Part shown: positions 37,880 through 50,994 of the stretch, in pieces
How positions within the stretch are numbered: the first letter of the stretch is position 1
Layout of the letters: the number at the start of each line of letters is the position of its first letter
Assembly: GCA_020152595.1 (NCBI GenBank)
Contig: JAIGNY010002211.1
Span: 362,001 to 426,000, forward strand
Direction of reading: 5' to 3'
Origin: Chiridota heheva
Taxonomy: Eukaryota; Echinodermata; Holothuroidea; Apodida; Chiridotidae
DNA length: 64,000 nt
Notes under the pieces: generated by a model
Database searches by the model: none
Told to the model about the DNA's origin: nothing
The model's input: the letters and a program-made list of their open reading frames with translations, nothing else
Translations under genes and position numbers: made by a program

Positions 37880-38480
37880 GCAAACGATACAAATCCACTC
37901 GCCGCTAATAACATACATTCCAGCCTCTGTCACATCTGCCCTCCCACTCTCATGTTCCACATACTATACCAAACTAATTCCCTCCCTAAGGAAATCATAC
38001 ATGAAAATCCAGATGCCATTCCACCATATGACACATATGTCAACACATCTGCAATCAAGATGACATCCCACCATATAACTTGCCACCCTGTCCCATATAC
38101 CATACCACCCTGTCCCACATGCCATCCCTCCTGTACCACGCACCGTACCATGGGCAATCCCACCATGCCCGACATGATATCCCTCCTTGTACCAAGTGCC
38201 ATCCCACCCTGTCCCACAGGCCATTCCATGCTATCCCACCCTGTTCCACATGCGATCCCACTTGAGACCCAGATGACTTACATTACATGCCAGCCTTTAC
38301 CACATACCATGCCACTCTGTCCCACATGTCATTTCACCCTGCCTTATGCCATGACATCCTGTCCCACATTCCGTGGCACCCTGTTCCACATGCCAACATA
38401 TACCACATGCCACCCTATCTCACACGCCATCTCACCCTTGTCCCATAATTCAACCTATCCTGTCCCCCATACCATCCCAC
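37880..38480 (-). repeat. GT-rich minisatellite, array 2 (reverse orientation)
   Basis: CA-rich on the plus strand: CCACCCTGTCCCACATGCCA units of about 22 bp, the reverse complement of the core at 2880-3235 and 48070-48940. The 290-codon open frame across it (37850-38722) is a repeat artefact rich in Pro, Thr, His and Cys. Confidence 0.9.
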
Positions 38481-41250
38481 CTTCATCATACATATTATTC
38501 TACGGCATCTTCCACCTAACATTCTTTCCTCTTAACTATCATCACTTCTATCAACTCAACATGCCCCACCCACCTACCATTCCCCTTTACCTGCCACCCC
38601 CGTTCTTCTACCATCCTCCTTTCATCTACCATCCTCATCCTAGAACAAATCCTTTAATTGCTGCTATTGAAGTCTGGAATGCCTTTTTTCTCCTTTATAT
38701 AAATTCATTTTCATACAAATAGTTGAAATTCCTTTCCTACAGGGCAGCAATATTATGTTCCATAGTAGCTGAACAAAGCATGAGGCCAGCCGGCTGGCGG
38801 CCGGATGGACGGTAAAGATGCTATATCCCCTCTTCACCAACTTCGTTGGCGAGGGTGGGGGGGGGGTAACATGAATGGAAGGAAATGTTTAAGAAAGTTA
38901 GCACAAATCGCATAACATATAGTTTCAATATCTAACAGATTGCGATTTCTGCACTTTCTATCTTACATATTTTCCAATTTTCGAATTAGCATTTGTCACA
39001 GATTGATAAAATACTGTAAAATTCAATAGGTTATAATAATATTTGTTAAGTCTAAGAGAACGTGCTTCTGTGGTATTGACTCTTCTGTAAAGTAGTCTTG
39101 ATTTGCTAGATGATCTAGATCCGTCTTTTAAGTCATGTTGAAATAAACGTGAATAGCTTTTAACAGCTTTAATACTTATTATCTCCTAAACGGAACACGA
39201 TTTTACTTTTGTTTGTTTGTCATAGGACTGATGTCATCCAACAACGATGTACTAATGAATTGAAGGGGAAACAAATATGGCATGCAGTTAATATTTCCGT
39301 ACTGAACTTTACCGTATTACATTGCGTCTAAACTGCTAAGTATCTAGAAATGTCGAATATCAAGGACAAGATAGAAAAAGATGTTTGCGATCATTCAAAA
39401 AGCTGCTGTTTATTCAAACCTCGAATTTTAAGTTGCCAAAATGTACAACCCTGTCTGCCTGTTCAAACACTGCACTGACGGTACACGGTGAGTGTTGCTT
39501 ATACGATATTCCCGTTGTAAACATTCTCATTTTCGTTCAATCATTGATGAAACTACAGTATGTGGTCCGAGCTGATTGCTCCATCTGTCAATATAAACGC
39601 TTTTTCTTCTCCAGTTGTTTTTTCGAAACAGGGAAAGTATTTTGTTATTTAAAGAGGCGAATATGAACACAATGCTTAGAACTCGATTAAAATTGTTGTT
39701 TGGTTGAAACTTTACCCAATTGCTGCACGAATTATTGACCCTTATTTTTACGGGATTTTAAAACCGCAAACTAAATTATCACATGATGTAGCCCAGTCGG
39801 TAAGGCGATGAAAAATTGCAAGTTCGAATCCCGCCAGACTGCCAGAACCATTTTTCGTGAAGTTTGCTTTTTCTTTTTTCGCTCATTGTAATTTTCGTCT
39901 GGTGACTGCTCTTGTAGTAATTTTTCTTTTTTTTAACGTTATGCACTGCGATTGAATCTTCACACACATAACGCTATGTAGTACTGTAGTATGCACATGT
40001 ACAAACAAATAGGGATTTTGTGCGTTCCACAACTGGAAGTGACGCTAAAGCTCTGCATCCCTCAATTTTACAGACACCAACGATATACGAACTGAGGCGA
40101 CCCTTCCTCTTTAAATTAAAGATAACCACTGCAAGTTATTTTTTTTAACTATGCTTCACATAACCCATCGGTCACTGATGCAGGCCTATAGTATCAACAT
40201 CGCATACGTTTGAAAACTGAGTGAATTTAAACTCTTTGCAAACTTATACAAGGCATGAAGAAAACATTCCATTAAAAGATAGGTTCAGGGGTCAAACAAG
40301 CCTATATTACATGAAAAAGGACTTCAAAAAAAAAAAAAAAAAAAAAAAAATCGTGAGAAAAAAACTGAGCAATCAAAAAATCTTATTCCATTAAGGAGAT
40401 ATTAAAGTTTAAAGTTCTGTATCACTTGTGTACAAATAACTGACTGACTGAAATCAGACTATAGTTTGTGATGTCACACCCTCAGATTCCTCAGTCTTTA
40501 TGTATTCTATCATATTTTGTCCTGTAATTTTGTGGCTTAAAAACCATTGGAGTTGTTAGGAAAGTAGTAAAGCAGAATCTTGTAAGAATAATTATAATTT
40601 ACCATCTGAAAAAAGTTCAAGGAGAAATAATCCAAAAAGTAAAAAAAAAAAAAGGAAAATAATTTTTCTTTAACTGTTTAAAATACATTAGAATTGTTAA
40701 GAATGTGAGGACGAGGGAGCCAACCTCCCATAGTAAAGTAACCACAAGTCATTTCCACATAGATATTAGAGAATTTTAACGGAGTAAGATACCTGAAATA
40801 CTTTTTTCACCATATTGTTTCTTTTGATTTCTTCTTTCATATAAGATAAACTTGCTTGACCCCTGAAATAATCCATTAAGTTCCACATGGCCGTGTAGAG
40901 GCAACATTAACTACAATCCCAGACAAAAGAAAATGACACAAAAACGCGGCCTTCCTCAATGTTGACACTTTTTGCAGCCAACATCAAAAAAGGCGCGACG
41001 GAGGGGGTGGGGGTGGAGGGGGGGTGGTAGTGAGATGAACACTTCACTCAGTAGGCACTGCTTGCAAGGCAATACTTGTATACTGTATAGCAGCCATGTA
41101 GTGGCTATAGCGTATACTACGGTCAGAATGTTACCTGACTAGGTTGTGGGTGGCATACGCTTGCAAAGTTATGTGAATGAGACGCGATTTGAATTTGTTA
41201 CGCCACCGTCCCTTAACTTTTAAAGGTGAGTGAGAAATTACGAAGACCTA
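38481..41250. other. SLC6 intron, no gene seen
   Basis: AT-rich intron with a G-run near 38857, a poly-A run at 40327-40350 and a G-rich patch at 40998-41030. The tRNA-like relic at 39781 is listed separately. No exons recognised. Confidence 0.5.
39781..39848 (+). repeat. tRNA-like relic
   Basis: A-box-like TGTAGCCCAGTCGGTAAGGC at 39787 and a strong B-box AAGTTCGAATCCCGCC at about 39820-39835, too close together and without an acceptor stem for a working tRNA. Probably a decayed SINE head. Confidence 0.45.
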
Positions 41251-42856
41251 CAATCATGGACAAAACTCGTTTGGACACCCCCGTTTAATGTATGTGAAAT
41301 AAGTGTAAAATGTTGATAATTGCTTTCCATAGATCTCTGTATTCCCTAGTGAAATATTTCGACAACGTTGAGAGGGGGATCAGAAAGGGGGAGGGGGGGG
41401 GGGGAGAGGGGGGACCTCAAAATGATATAACATGTAAACTTTCCGGTAAGTGTCCCAACACTTTTGTCTAAGATCTGAAGATTGTCTGAGAAATGTCATC
41501 AAGTACAAATATCTTAAACGACAATGGAAAAATAGTTTTGTTGGGAAGTCATGGTATTTGTCGAAAAAACCTCAGAGATTCAATTGTTTCGAGAATTCAA
41601 GGCAATACAATAAAAGGTATTTACTTATTTTGAACCATGCTATCTTAAGCAGATAGGAAATTGTGCTTTATTTTGTATTTCGGCAAAAAACGCTTGAGAT
41701 TGCCACCGATTTTTCAGAATGTCTGAGAGCTTTATTCTTTACCACTGCATTGAAAATTAATGATGAAATAACGAAATATAATATAAATATTGAAAGATTT
41801 TATGTTCGAAACGTTGCATGTAATCCACGTTTAAAATAGACGTGCGCCACATTCTCGTATTAGCTAACCGATCTACGATCTGACAAATTTTGCAATCGAT
41901 AGTTTTGTCTTTTTTTGAAAAAGAAGAAAGTAAAACCGAATTTATACGTTTCCCGTATTAAAGTTGCAGTGACTAGAAATTAAAAAAAGTAAAAATAATC
42001 GGATAAAGTCCCTATACAAATTGAAAAAAAAATCTTTTTACGATGAAAATGTTGTCAAAGGATCTACCATAGATTACAGAAAGCCTCATTAGGTAAAGTG
42101 ACCTTTATTTTATTTCTTGGTAAATCGTTGGGTGGCGCTGGTTCAGTGAAATAATGCAGCTTTATTCTAACTTTCAGTTAAGATGAAAATGTTGCCAAAC
42201 GATCTACCACAGATTACAAAAGTCTCATGAAGTAAATTGATCTTTATTCTATTTTCTTGGTAAATCGTTGGGTGGCGCTAATTCAGTGAAATAATGCAGC
42301 TTTATGTTAACTGCAGTAGATATTTCGTTTTCTCACCGTGAATTAAAAAAAGTAAAGTTAATCTTTATAGGATATTCAATTGTTTTAATAATAATGTGCC
42401 TGAGAATTGAAGAGATGGTGGCAATCACACAAGCTTGAAATGTTTCGAAAGTCTCTCTGGTAATCCGATGCTTAATCAAATTTCTCTAAATGTGTCTCAC
42501 ATTGCCTTCCCCTTATCGACGACCCGAACTTTCACTGAACGTAAAGCACTATCCACATACTTCAGAAAGCCCCTCAAATGTTCAGCAAGAAAGCCCCTCA
42601 AATGTTCAGCAAGAAACGCTTGTATTTGCCATACGTTTTTCAGACAATCTTGAACAAAACTCGTTGAGACACCCTCGTTTAATGTTGGTGAAATAAGTGG
42701 AAAATGTTGATAATTGCTTTCCATATCCCTGTATTTCCGAGTGAAATATTTTGACAAAAGGGGGAGCGGGGACATCAAAAATAGCTGAACATGAAAATTT
42801 GAAATAACATGCAAACTTCTCGGTAAGTGTCCCAGCAGTCTTGTCCAAGATTGTAG
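41251..42856. repeat. Duplicated 210-bp segment, 1.39 kb apart
   Basis: 41251-41475 and 42645-42856 match closely: CAAAACTCGTT, GACACCC.CGTTTAATGT, GAAATAAGTG.AAAATGTTGA, GATAATTGCTTTCCATA and the end GGTAAGTGTCCCA. The first copy contains an expanded G-run (41385-41413). A further match (AACGCTTG.ATTTGCCA..TTTTTCAGA) lies just outside one copy and beyond the other, so the original duplication was larger and has since been rearranged. Confidence 0.8.
42042..42321. repeat. 140-bp tandem duplication
   Basis: Units at 42042 and 42182, each running from GATGAAAATGTTG through a GGATCTACCA / CGATCTACCA word and TGGTAAATCGTTGGGTGGCG to GTGAAATAATGCAGCTTTAT. Divergence is modest, with several substitutions and small indels. 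Confidence 0.85.
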
Positions 42857-45037
42857 ATAATGTTTAATGGCTCCGATGCGTCCTTTTATTGTTGGACCTT
42901 GAGTTACAAGTTTTTACTAATTGGCATTGTATATCATGTAATGTGCTAAAATACCTAAGTCATGCCCGCAATGCATATCAATAAAGTGAACTTGACAACA
43001 TTACAAATACTGGATAATGCAAAGCATGCATACGGTTGCACATTAATTACCGTTTAAGATTTTCACATAATGCCCCACCTACATGACATTGCTACCAACA
43101 CAACAGGTCACATACTAGTATACGAACCAGAACTTACTAGTATACGAACCAAAACTCATCTGTGTTCATAGAACATATGATATATGCGTGATGTGTTGAT
43201 GTTTTTTTTTTGAGCATTGTCACATAAGGCACGCATATTAGTAATAGAACCTGTTGTCAACGTAAGCAAGTACGCAATAAGTGACAAATAACATGCAAAT
43301 ATGATGCAAACAGACATATATGGTTGCTATCAATTTATCACTTTTTCAAGATTTTTGATTAATCCACCCCATCATCAAAAACACCTTTAAAAAAAGGGCT
43401 GTCGTGGCATTTAATTTTGTTTGTACGGATAGTAATACAAAAAGCAGTGACGTATTTTAAGGGGGCTATTTGGAGCTTAGCCTCCCCTTTACCCTCCAAA
43501 ATTATGTGGAAGCCATAAATATAATTAACTGAAATATCAAATGAACCATGTGTCAGTGTTATTCTTTACAATCGTATCGACTGAGCTATCGTTAATTTTG
43601 GACCAAACCTTTTACAGTTTGCAACAAAAATTCTCCCATTTTCGACCAAACATCTTTCATTTTGGCCCCAAATCTTCAATATTGACCCAAAAATCTGCAC
43701 TTTTGGATTTAAAGAGGGAGGCTCGTCGTAATGAAATACGGTAAAAATGGGGGATACTATATTTTGACGTCATTTCCGGTTGTGAAGGCAAGATCCGATC
43801 CTCTGTCTGTTTGTACCACACAGTACAGCCAGACACTAGCATGTACGTTGTGTGTGCAGAAATACATACACAGCGCATTACGTTGGTGACGAAAAACTAA
43901 TTTGTTTTTTTCAATGCTTTTTAGTCAGAAAGCGAAAGTGAAATTTTAGTATTAAAATACTACAATGATAGTCACCAAATAAAAATTACTGAGAAAAAAA
44001 GAAGAAGAAGATGAAAGCAAAAGTCAAAATAAACGATTTTACCGGGGCTCGAACTCACGACATGATTTGAAAAAAGAACGATACTGGCGATCGCCGCAAC
44101 CATCTCGGCTAACTCGTGTGGTGAACTTTACGGCGTTTTAAATAACTATATACCTTGTAATACGAGACAACGAATCGCGCAGCAAAATTTCAACCAATCA
44201 ACAAATTTGAAAGGAATTCTAAATATTGTGCACATATGACGATATCGCCTCTTTAAGGTTCAGACTTTTATCAAAAATGTCAATTTTGGACCAAAATTTT
44301 CAAGGGCCACAATGTACAATATAGAACCAAAAACCTGTGGATTCGAAAGTGAAGTTCTTATCATCAGGGCCATGCGCGCATGGAAGCCATAATGAATTTT
44401 TAAAGCACTAATAGGCCTTTATCTTTTTGCCCACGCTACTTGGGAAAAACCATTTTGAAATCATTTTCTTTAATTTACAGGAACTTTTCTTTATTTTCAG
44501 GAACTTTCTTTATTTTCGAAAATTTTCTTCAATTTCTGCGAAATTCTTATGAATTTTAAGGAAATCTCCGCCAATTTTCGGGGAATCTCTTTCATTTTCC
44601 GAGAAATTTCCTGCATTTCCTACTTTCTATTATGTTTTTGAAACACAAAAAATATCTAAATGATACCATTCTTCATATCACTTTTGGAGGTGGCTATTAA
44701 AATATTGGTACCGGAACATTTCGTCTGCATTCCTCAACATTGCCAATTTACAGGATTTTTACGATTAAAAACAACGCCATAAATTTTTGAATTAGCATTA
44801 CTGAAATTTATTGTAGCATCGTAACCATTAAAATACAATCTTCAATTTCCACTTTATTAAATGAAATTGAAAAAAATAATTATCAATTAAAAGATGGCGG
44901 ATTTTGAGCATGGAGTTTACAATACTAGACCTGTCGCGTCCTGCCACGACAGCAAACAATAGGACACACAAATGGACAATAGGTTAACTGTACCACATAT
45001 GACCTGTATCCAATGTACTATCCTGCGGTTACTGTGT
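42857..45037. other. SLC6 intron, no gene seen
   Basis: AT-rich. Around 43600-43700 and 44270-44340 there are loose ATTTTGGACCAAA-like words, and around 44450-44620 AGGAACTTTCTTTATTTTC-like words, both degenerate simple repeats. The tRNA-like relic at 44041 is listed separately. Confidence 0.45.
44041..44116 (-). repeat. tRNA-like relic
   Basis: The minus strand reads A-box-like TTAGCCGAGATGGTTGCGGC (44113-44094), then B-box GAGTTCGAGCCCCGGT ending at 44041. The spacing is like a tRNA with a long variable region, but the arms do not pair well. Decayed SINE head or tRNA pseudogene. Confidence 0.45.
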
Positions 45038-45555
45038 TTACAAGCTCTTTTCAGCAAAACCATATTAAGCCCCGCCCACTATGTATCTTAATGAACTTCA
45101 ACGTTTTTATACCATGAGCAAGTACACAACTGCTAACATCATAACTAGACTCAAATATGAAACAAAACCGAAATATTTAGCCCCGCCCACTAGGTACATT
45201 AATGACATTCAACAATTTTATATCATGATTATGTAAACACTCGCTAAAAATAAAAATATACCAAGTATGAATCAAAACAGACATGTTATTGTTCAAATAT
45301 GAGCATTTGAAGAATTTTTGGTTGAGCTCCGCCTACTCATACATGTAGATATGCATGACATCACCACCAAACTAATAGGACACATATACGGACTTCGTGC
45401 AATTTGTGTACAAATATGCCATGAATCCGGTTTATCATTATTTGAAAATTATGTTTACAAGCTCTCTTCAGCAAAATCATATTAAGCCCCGCCTACTATG
45501 CATGTTAATGAAATTCAACGTTTTTATACCATGAGCATGTACACAACTGGCTAAA
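45038..45555 (+). repeat. Dispersed repeat family, copy B
   Basis: Same landmarks as 626-930. It contains the TTTTCAGCAAAA / AAGCCCCGCC start twice (45053 and 45467) and an extra internal AGCCCCGCCCACT at 45179, so it is partly tandem. No coding capacity. Confidence 0.75.
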
Positions 45556-46918
45556 TCCGGCGTGACTGATTTATACTACTTAAAGAAAAATTAAAAAAAA
45601 TTAAGACCTGCCAATATGTCACCTTATAAGATATGTATATAGTCGTGGTAAACAATCTATAGTTTATAGTAAAAAGCAATCCATGAAACTAGAGGATTCA
45701 GTGGCTGCATAGTGGCAAAGTAAAATCAGCGTGACAGACGGGATGAAAATGGCGCTCATTTTTTTGGAAACGACTTTCTTTGAAAAAAGCCATCTGTTTC
45801 CCCGTGAAATTTAATGTTTTCTCCTTGTCAAGTTAATCACTTTTATACAAATAACCAGTAAGCATATGACTTAGTTATTCAAAACAGGTTACTGGAAATA
45901 TCAGGCTCACTAATCTTGTGACAGACTGGACGTCACAGACGGGACATTGTTGCGCCCTTAATAATAAACTAGTTATGTGATGATGAAATATTTTTTCTAT
46001 AATTTATTTTCAACAACATGAATTAACACCACAAAGTATTAATGGAATACTTTCAACAATAATTAATCATACAGTACCCCTTTAACATTCAGTCATTTAG
46101 AGCACATTCATTAACGCCTGAATGGAATCTATTTTTGGTTTGCCTGTTTTATTGGTCAACAATGATTAATCAACATTTTACTTCAAAAAGCACTTTCTGT
46201 AATATCTTAATATATTTGCACTAACAAGTATGTGCAAAACGATGCCAATGAAGAATACGCACTATCTGACTATACAGCTAGATTAAAATTTACAATCTGA
46301 GTAAAAGTCTTAACATTTACATTTTAAGTTATGGCACTTTTTGCATTTAATCAATTTTTAATCTGATAGAATGCCATCTGAAAGTGGTTGAGTCAGTTTC
46401 ACACTAGGATGCTGTCACCGCATATCATATAACATGGTTCCATTCTGAAAAAAAGTGTGTATCACGGGTTCCAGTAATGGAACGAATTTCTGCACCATCA
46501 GGCTGCCATGAGGCACCCATATCCTGCATGTGTTGAGTTACATCAAGTGATACAGGGCACATGTTCATTTCGGCACACTTTTTGAGCAATTTCTGGTGTC
46601 CCTGTTGGTGCTAGTCACCGTGGCATATTCTGCGACATGTCGCTTAAGGGAACCCCCTCCCCCAATACCATCAATACACCCCTTGCCGTGAGATGTTGCT
46701 GGGCATGCACATCACATGTTCTGCTCATATCCCATGTACAGTAAACATGTGTGGAGTGTGCATGGTACAATTAAGTACTTTATGACAGGTCTACATGGCC
46801 AGGACAAAACTAGATTGGTTAAGAAGGCAGGCAAAGTATCTCTGTTCTAGAAGCTGAAGTGTATATTTCTAAAATTATTATATACGGTAGTTTGCCTTTT
46901 TTTGATAACTTCAATCAT
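45556..46918. other. SLC6 intron, no gene seen
   Basis: AT-rich. Holds three instances of a GACAGAC[GT]GGA word (45731, 45921, 45936) that recurs in the duplicated segments downstream. No exon recognised. Confidence 0.5.
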
Positions 46919-47203
46919 ATTATTTTTAACAAAGACATGAAGTAGTAGAAGTAAAATAGTCTATGTTTACCTTTTTTCTACAACCTAGATATCAGTGTGT
47001 TAAAAATATGTGACAGACGGTACAACAAAATATATCAAAGGGGTAAATTGTGACAGACGGGACAGATTTTGTCATGGAATATCAGATCAACTATACATCA
47101 AAGGCTATATTTATGTATACTTCGTAGGTGAGGTCACCTTGATAGAGGATAGGAATTATATCTTTGAAGCAAAACAAATCTTTGCATGTAAAAAGTACAC
47201 AAC

Positions 47204-47251
<48 letters not shown>

Positions 47252-47333
47252 GTGTGTGTGTGTGTGTGTGCGTGAGGGTGCGTGTGTGTGTGTGTGTCAG
47301 ACAGGACATGGCAATGTGATTATTTCAAAAATC
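46919..47333 (+). repeat. Local duplication, copy 1 (contains (TG)n)
   Basis: Matches 49038-49367 in order: TTTTTAACAAAGACATG, TAAAATAGTCT.TGTTTACC, ATATCAAAGGGGTAAATTGT, GGAATATCAGATCAAC.ATA, ATCTTTGCATGTA.AAAGTA and GACATGGCAATGTGATTATT. It carries a (TG)n run at 47204-47299 that is absent from the second copy. Confidence 0.85.
47204..47299 (+). repeat. (TG)n microsatellite
   Basis: Nearly pure TG with two GAGGG interruptions (near 47249 and 47275). Such alternating purine-pyrimidine runs can adopt Z-DNA. Confidence 0.97.
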
Positions 47334-48069
47334 AATATTTAGTTTACTTTTTGATGAGAATGCGAAGCATAATGCGAACCTATGTAATGGCGATTTCGTC
47401 CGTCCGGCCGTCCACAGTTTTGCCTGAGATTTCCTCAGAAATGTTAAAGTTTTTTGAGAATTACTCAAAAAATGTTAATGTTTCTTCAGATATTTTCATG
47501 GAAGGCTGGAATTTTCTTACAACATGTTAAAGAAAATTAGAGACTCTTACGACAGGTTGAAGAATAGTAAAGTGTACAAAACATTTGATATTTCCTTTGA
47601 AGATAACTGTAAGAGTATATCATTTCCCAAAATTCTTCAGAGATTCTCAAGTGTCTCTCATAACACAGGAGGTTTAAAACTTTTAAACTTCTTTAAAATA
47701 TTTGTGCACCAACGGCTGTATCAAGCATGATTATTAAACTCCGCCTTTATTATTGTGACATTTGCATAAAGTTGCTACAGTATATGAATTGACAGAGGTT
47801 TTGTACTTAGTATGCTCAGTCAGGGAGTGTGACAGGGTATGACTGCATATGGACATAGGGAGGGATGTCGTAGGGATATAGATGGGGGCCATGAGGGACA
47901 TAAGATAAAATATATCCTATGTGGTATGCACCAAGGCATGATTATTTGACTCCGCCTTTTTTTCTTATTCAACAGGTCATTTGCATATAAGTTATTACAT
48001 GGACGTACTGACAAGACTTTTATACATAGTGTGCTCAATCAAGGACTGGACTGTGATAGCTAGGATAAG
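47334..48069. other. SLC6 intron, no gene seen
   Basis: Contains two related words (CATGATTATTaaACTCCGCCTTT near 47727 and CATGATTATTtgACTCCGCCTTT near 47937), each followed by a stretch ending in TTTGCATA, giving a 210-bp spaced duplication. No exon recognised. Confidence 0.55.
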
Positions 48070-48940
48070 ACTTCTTACGAAGCTTATGCCATGTGGTACA
48101 TGGGATGGGATGCCATGTGGTACATGGGGTGGGAGGCCATGTGGAACATGGGGTGGGAGGCCATGTGGAACATGGGGTGGGATGCCATGTGGAAAAGGGT
48201 GGGATGCCATGTGGGATATATGGTGGAATGTCATGAGGGACATAGAGTGGAATGCTATGGGATGGGATGTCATCATCATGTGGGATATGGGATGTCATGT
48301 GGGGCATGGGGTGGGATGCCACGAGTAACACAGAGTGTGACATAGGTTGGGATGCCATGTGTGACATAGGGTAGGAGGTTATGTGTGACATAGGGTAGGA
48401 GGTTATGTGTGACATAGGGTAGGAGATTATGTGGGACATAGAGTACGAGGCCATGGGGACATGGGATGTGATGCCATGTGGGACATAAAGTAGGATGGGA
48501 ACATATGGTGGGCTCCAATGTGGGAAATAAGGTGGGATGCCATAGGGTAGAAGGTTATGTGGGACATAGGGTAGAAGGTTATGTGGGATATAAGGTAAGG
48601 GACCATGGGGACATGAGATGTGATGCCATGTGGAACATAAAGTAGAATGGTAACATGTGGTGGGATCCAACGTGGGAAATAAGGTGGGATGCCATGTGGG
48701 ACATCAGGTGGGAAGCCACTGATGCGGGAATATGAGGTGGCATGTGGGACATGGGATGGGATGTCATGTGGGACATGGGATGGGATGTCATGTGGGAAAT
48801 GGGGTGGGAGTCATGTGGGATATGGGGTTGGATGTCATGTGGGATATAGGGTTGGAAGTCATGTGGGATATGGGGTGGGATGCCATGTGGGATATGGGGT
48901 GGGATGCCATGTGGGACTTAGTGTGAGATGCCATTTATAT
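48070..48940 (+). repeat. GT-rich minisatellite, array 3
   Basis: About 870 bp of degenerate 22-24-bp units with core CATGTGGGACATGGGGTGGG. Sub-blocks with TTATGTGTGACATAGGGTAG form a secondary variant at 48365-48430 and 48545-48590. Same family as arrays 1 and 2. Confidence 0.93.
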
Positions 48941-49037
48941 AATTGGCCGGGTCATATAATATGGGTGTCAATTTTCATGAGCATGCAAACCATGACGGTA
49001 TTTACCGTTCTAGTTTATTGATAAATTTATGAATGAT

Positions 49038-49367
49038 ATTGTTTTTAACAAAGACATGGAGTATTAGCAGTAAAATAGTCTGTGTTTACCTTTTTTACAA
49101 CCTAGATATGATAACAAAAATGTGACAGTCGGGACAAAATATATCAAAGGGGTAAATTGTGACAGACGGTACAAATTTTGACATGGAATATCAGATCAAC
49201 GATACATCAAAGGCTATACTTATGTAACTTTCTAGGTGATAGAAGATAGGAATTTATCTTTGAAGCAAAAAATCTTTGCATGTAGAAAGTACACAACTTT
49301 TTTCATAGGCTATGTTATGTTATATTGTTTGTGATAGACGGGACATGGCAATGTGATTATTTTAAAA
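49038..49367 (+). repeat. Local duplication, copy 2
   Basis: Second copy of 46919-47333 at a distance of about 2.1 kb, with many substitutions, several small indels and no (TG)n run. Confidence 0.85.
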
Positions 49368-49654
49368 TGGTACAAGATTGTCATATGTCATCTTTTGGAC
49401 TAAAATTATTTAGTAGTGTGGGAAAGGTATCATACTTCATAGTCAACCAATAATGATTTTTCTTTGAAGCGTATGAACTGCAACAGAAGGCAACTCAAAT
49501 TTCCATCACAAAATAAGTAGAAATGCTACTTTTATTTCCCTAAACTTCAAGTCACGATAACAAATAAATCCAAGTGCGGTAGAATAAAAGCAAAAACAGT
49601 TTCTAAAGGGATGATTAGTGTACTATCCAGGAAAAAATGATTTACAATTAGAAC

Positions 49655-50058
49655 ATATACTTATCCGGAATTAGCCAATTGCTAACATCGTAACTAGACC
49701 AAATATGAAGAAGAAAAAACCCGAAATGTAGTTTTTAAAATATGACCATTTCAAGATTTTTACATTAAGCCCCGCCTACTCATTAATATTCATAACATCA
49801 CCACCAAAAACAATAGGGCACACCTACAGACTATCTTTGTACAGCATATGGCATGAATCCATTGTCCTTCTTGAGATACCGTGGTTACAAGGTATTTTAG
49901 CAAACCATAATAAGCCACACCCACTATGCATAATAATGATATTCAACGTTTTCATACAATGAACATGTATAAATTAGCTAACATCATAAATACACCAAGT
50001 AAGTTTATTGTTCTTGAGATATTGTGCTTACAAGCTCTATTCAGCAAAATCACATTAA
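49655..50058 (+). repeat. Dispersed repeat family, copy C
   Basis: Shares AAGCCCCGCCTACTCATTAA, the CATAACATCACCACCAAAAA block and the TTCAGCAAAATCACATTAAG end with copies A and B. It runs directly into the following GTGC/ACAT microsatellite. Confidence 0.75.
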
Positions 50059-50145
50059 GCATGCATGCGTGCTTGCGGGCGTGCATGCGTGCGTGCTTGC
50101 GTGCGTGAGTGCGTGCGTGCGTGAGTGCGTACATACATACATACA
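50059..50145. repeat. (GCGT)/(ACAT) microsatellite
   Basis: GCATGC and GCGT/GCTT tetranucleotides followed by a short (ACAT)n end. Confidence 0.95.
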
Positions 50146-50861
50146 CCGCTTATCCAATCAGTAATCCGTATATAATGCTATTCAGATCGGGGAGTTGTAA
50201 TTTTCTGATACTCTGTTCAAACATGACATAATTAGAGATTTGTATGACGAATCCCTGATCAGATGATATGTATGCATCGTGAAAAAATGATAAGAAATCA
50301 ATACTCTGTCCCAATCTGCCAATGACAAAGATAAACTTGACCTTCTTGTTTCACCAATGTAATAAACGCCTTCAGTTTCCAGAATTGATGCTTCAGGAAG
50401 CTTTATTGAACAGAATTCGAGTTAAATATTGAAATTAAATCATAAACTACCTGATCAATCTTATAATATCTTTCGTAATCTAATGCTTATCTTCCTAGGC
50501 TTTATAGTTCTGTATTTCAAGCAGTCAATTATACTGCATTTAAAATAGCTTATTATCCGTTGTTGTCAGAAGTTCCTCGTTTGCAGCGTTAACGTTAACA
50601 TGCTGTGATTTCATTCTATTGGCATTTATAATAAATATTGTTATACCAAAGCTCTTTGGTTATACAAAGAGAAGTCAAATATTGCAAAATAAAAATATTT
50701 CGTGTATGGGGTGTACATTTTTTAGCCCTATATATCTTAACCTACTAAAGAAATTTGCAGTGGGTGGCTCCAGAAGCACAGGCAGGGGCAGGAATTCAGA
50801 GACAATATTCTTTCTGACAAAGTCCCATTAAGAAACATTGCAGTCTCATTGTTGTACTCAC
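50146..50861. other. SLC6 intron, no gene seen
   Basis: Unique-looking AT-rich sequence immediately downstream (in gene sense) of the TM4 exon. No features recognised. Confidence 0.55.
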
Positions 50862-50994
50862 CTTTCCCGTTTGTTTCACGCCCCGACAAATGCAAATAAA
50901 GCATAAAATCCAGGCAAGAATGAGACAACCAAACAGCTCCCAGCGAATACTTCCTACCTCTTCGATCCCGCCACTTATGTCAAGAACTCTTTTC
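50862..50994 (-). CDS. SLC6 exon: extracellular loop 2 end and TM4
   Basis: One leading G completes Glu, then 44 codons in phase 0; acceptor CAG at 50997-50995, donor GTGAGT at 50861. It encodes [20 protein letters not shown], then [20 protein letters not shown] and QTGK. The RVLxIS-x-G...RW(E/Q)L...W-K/R-GVK-x-(S/T)GK pattern is characteristic. A foldback element sits 46 bp upstream of the acceptor. Confidence 0.96.

Noticed and set aside
37850..38722. 290-codon plus-strand frame
   Set aside because: Mostly the CA-rich strand of the minisatellite; biased Pro-Thr-His-Cys composition, no domain.
39781..39848. Functional tRNA gene
   Set aside because: A and B boxes are present, but arm pairing and overall spacing are wrong; the same holds for the sites at 20103, 21700 and 44041.
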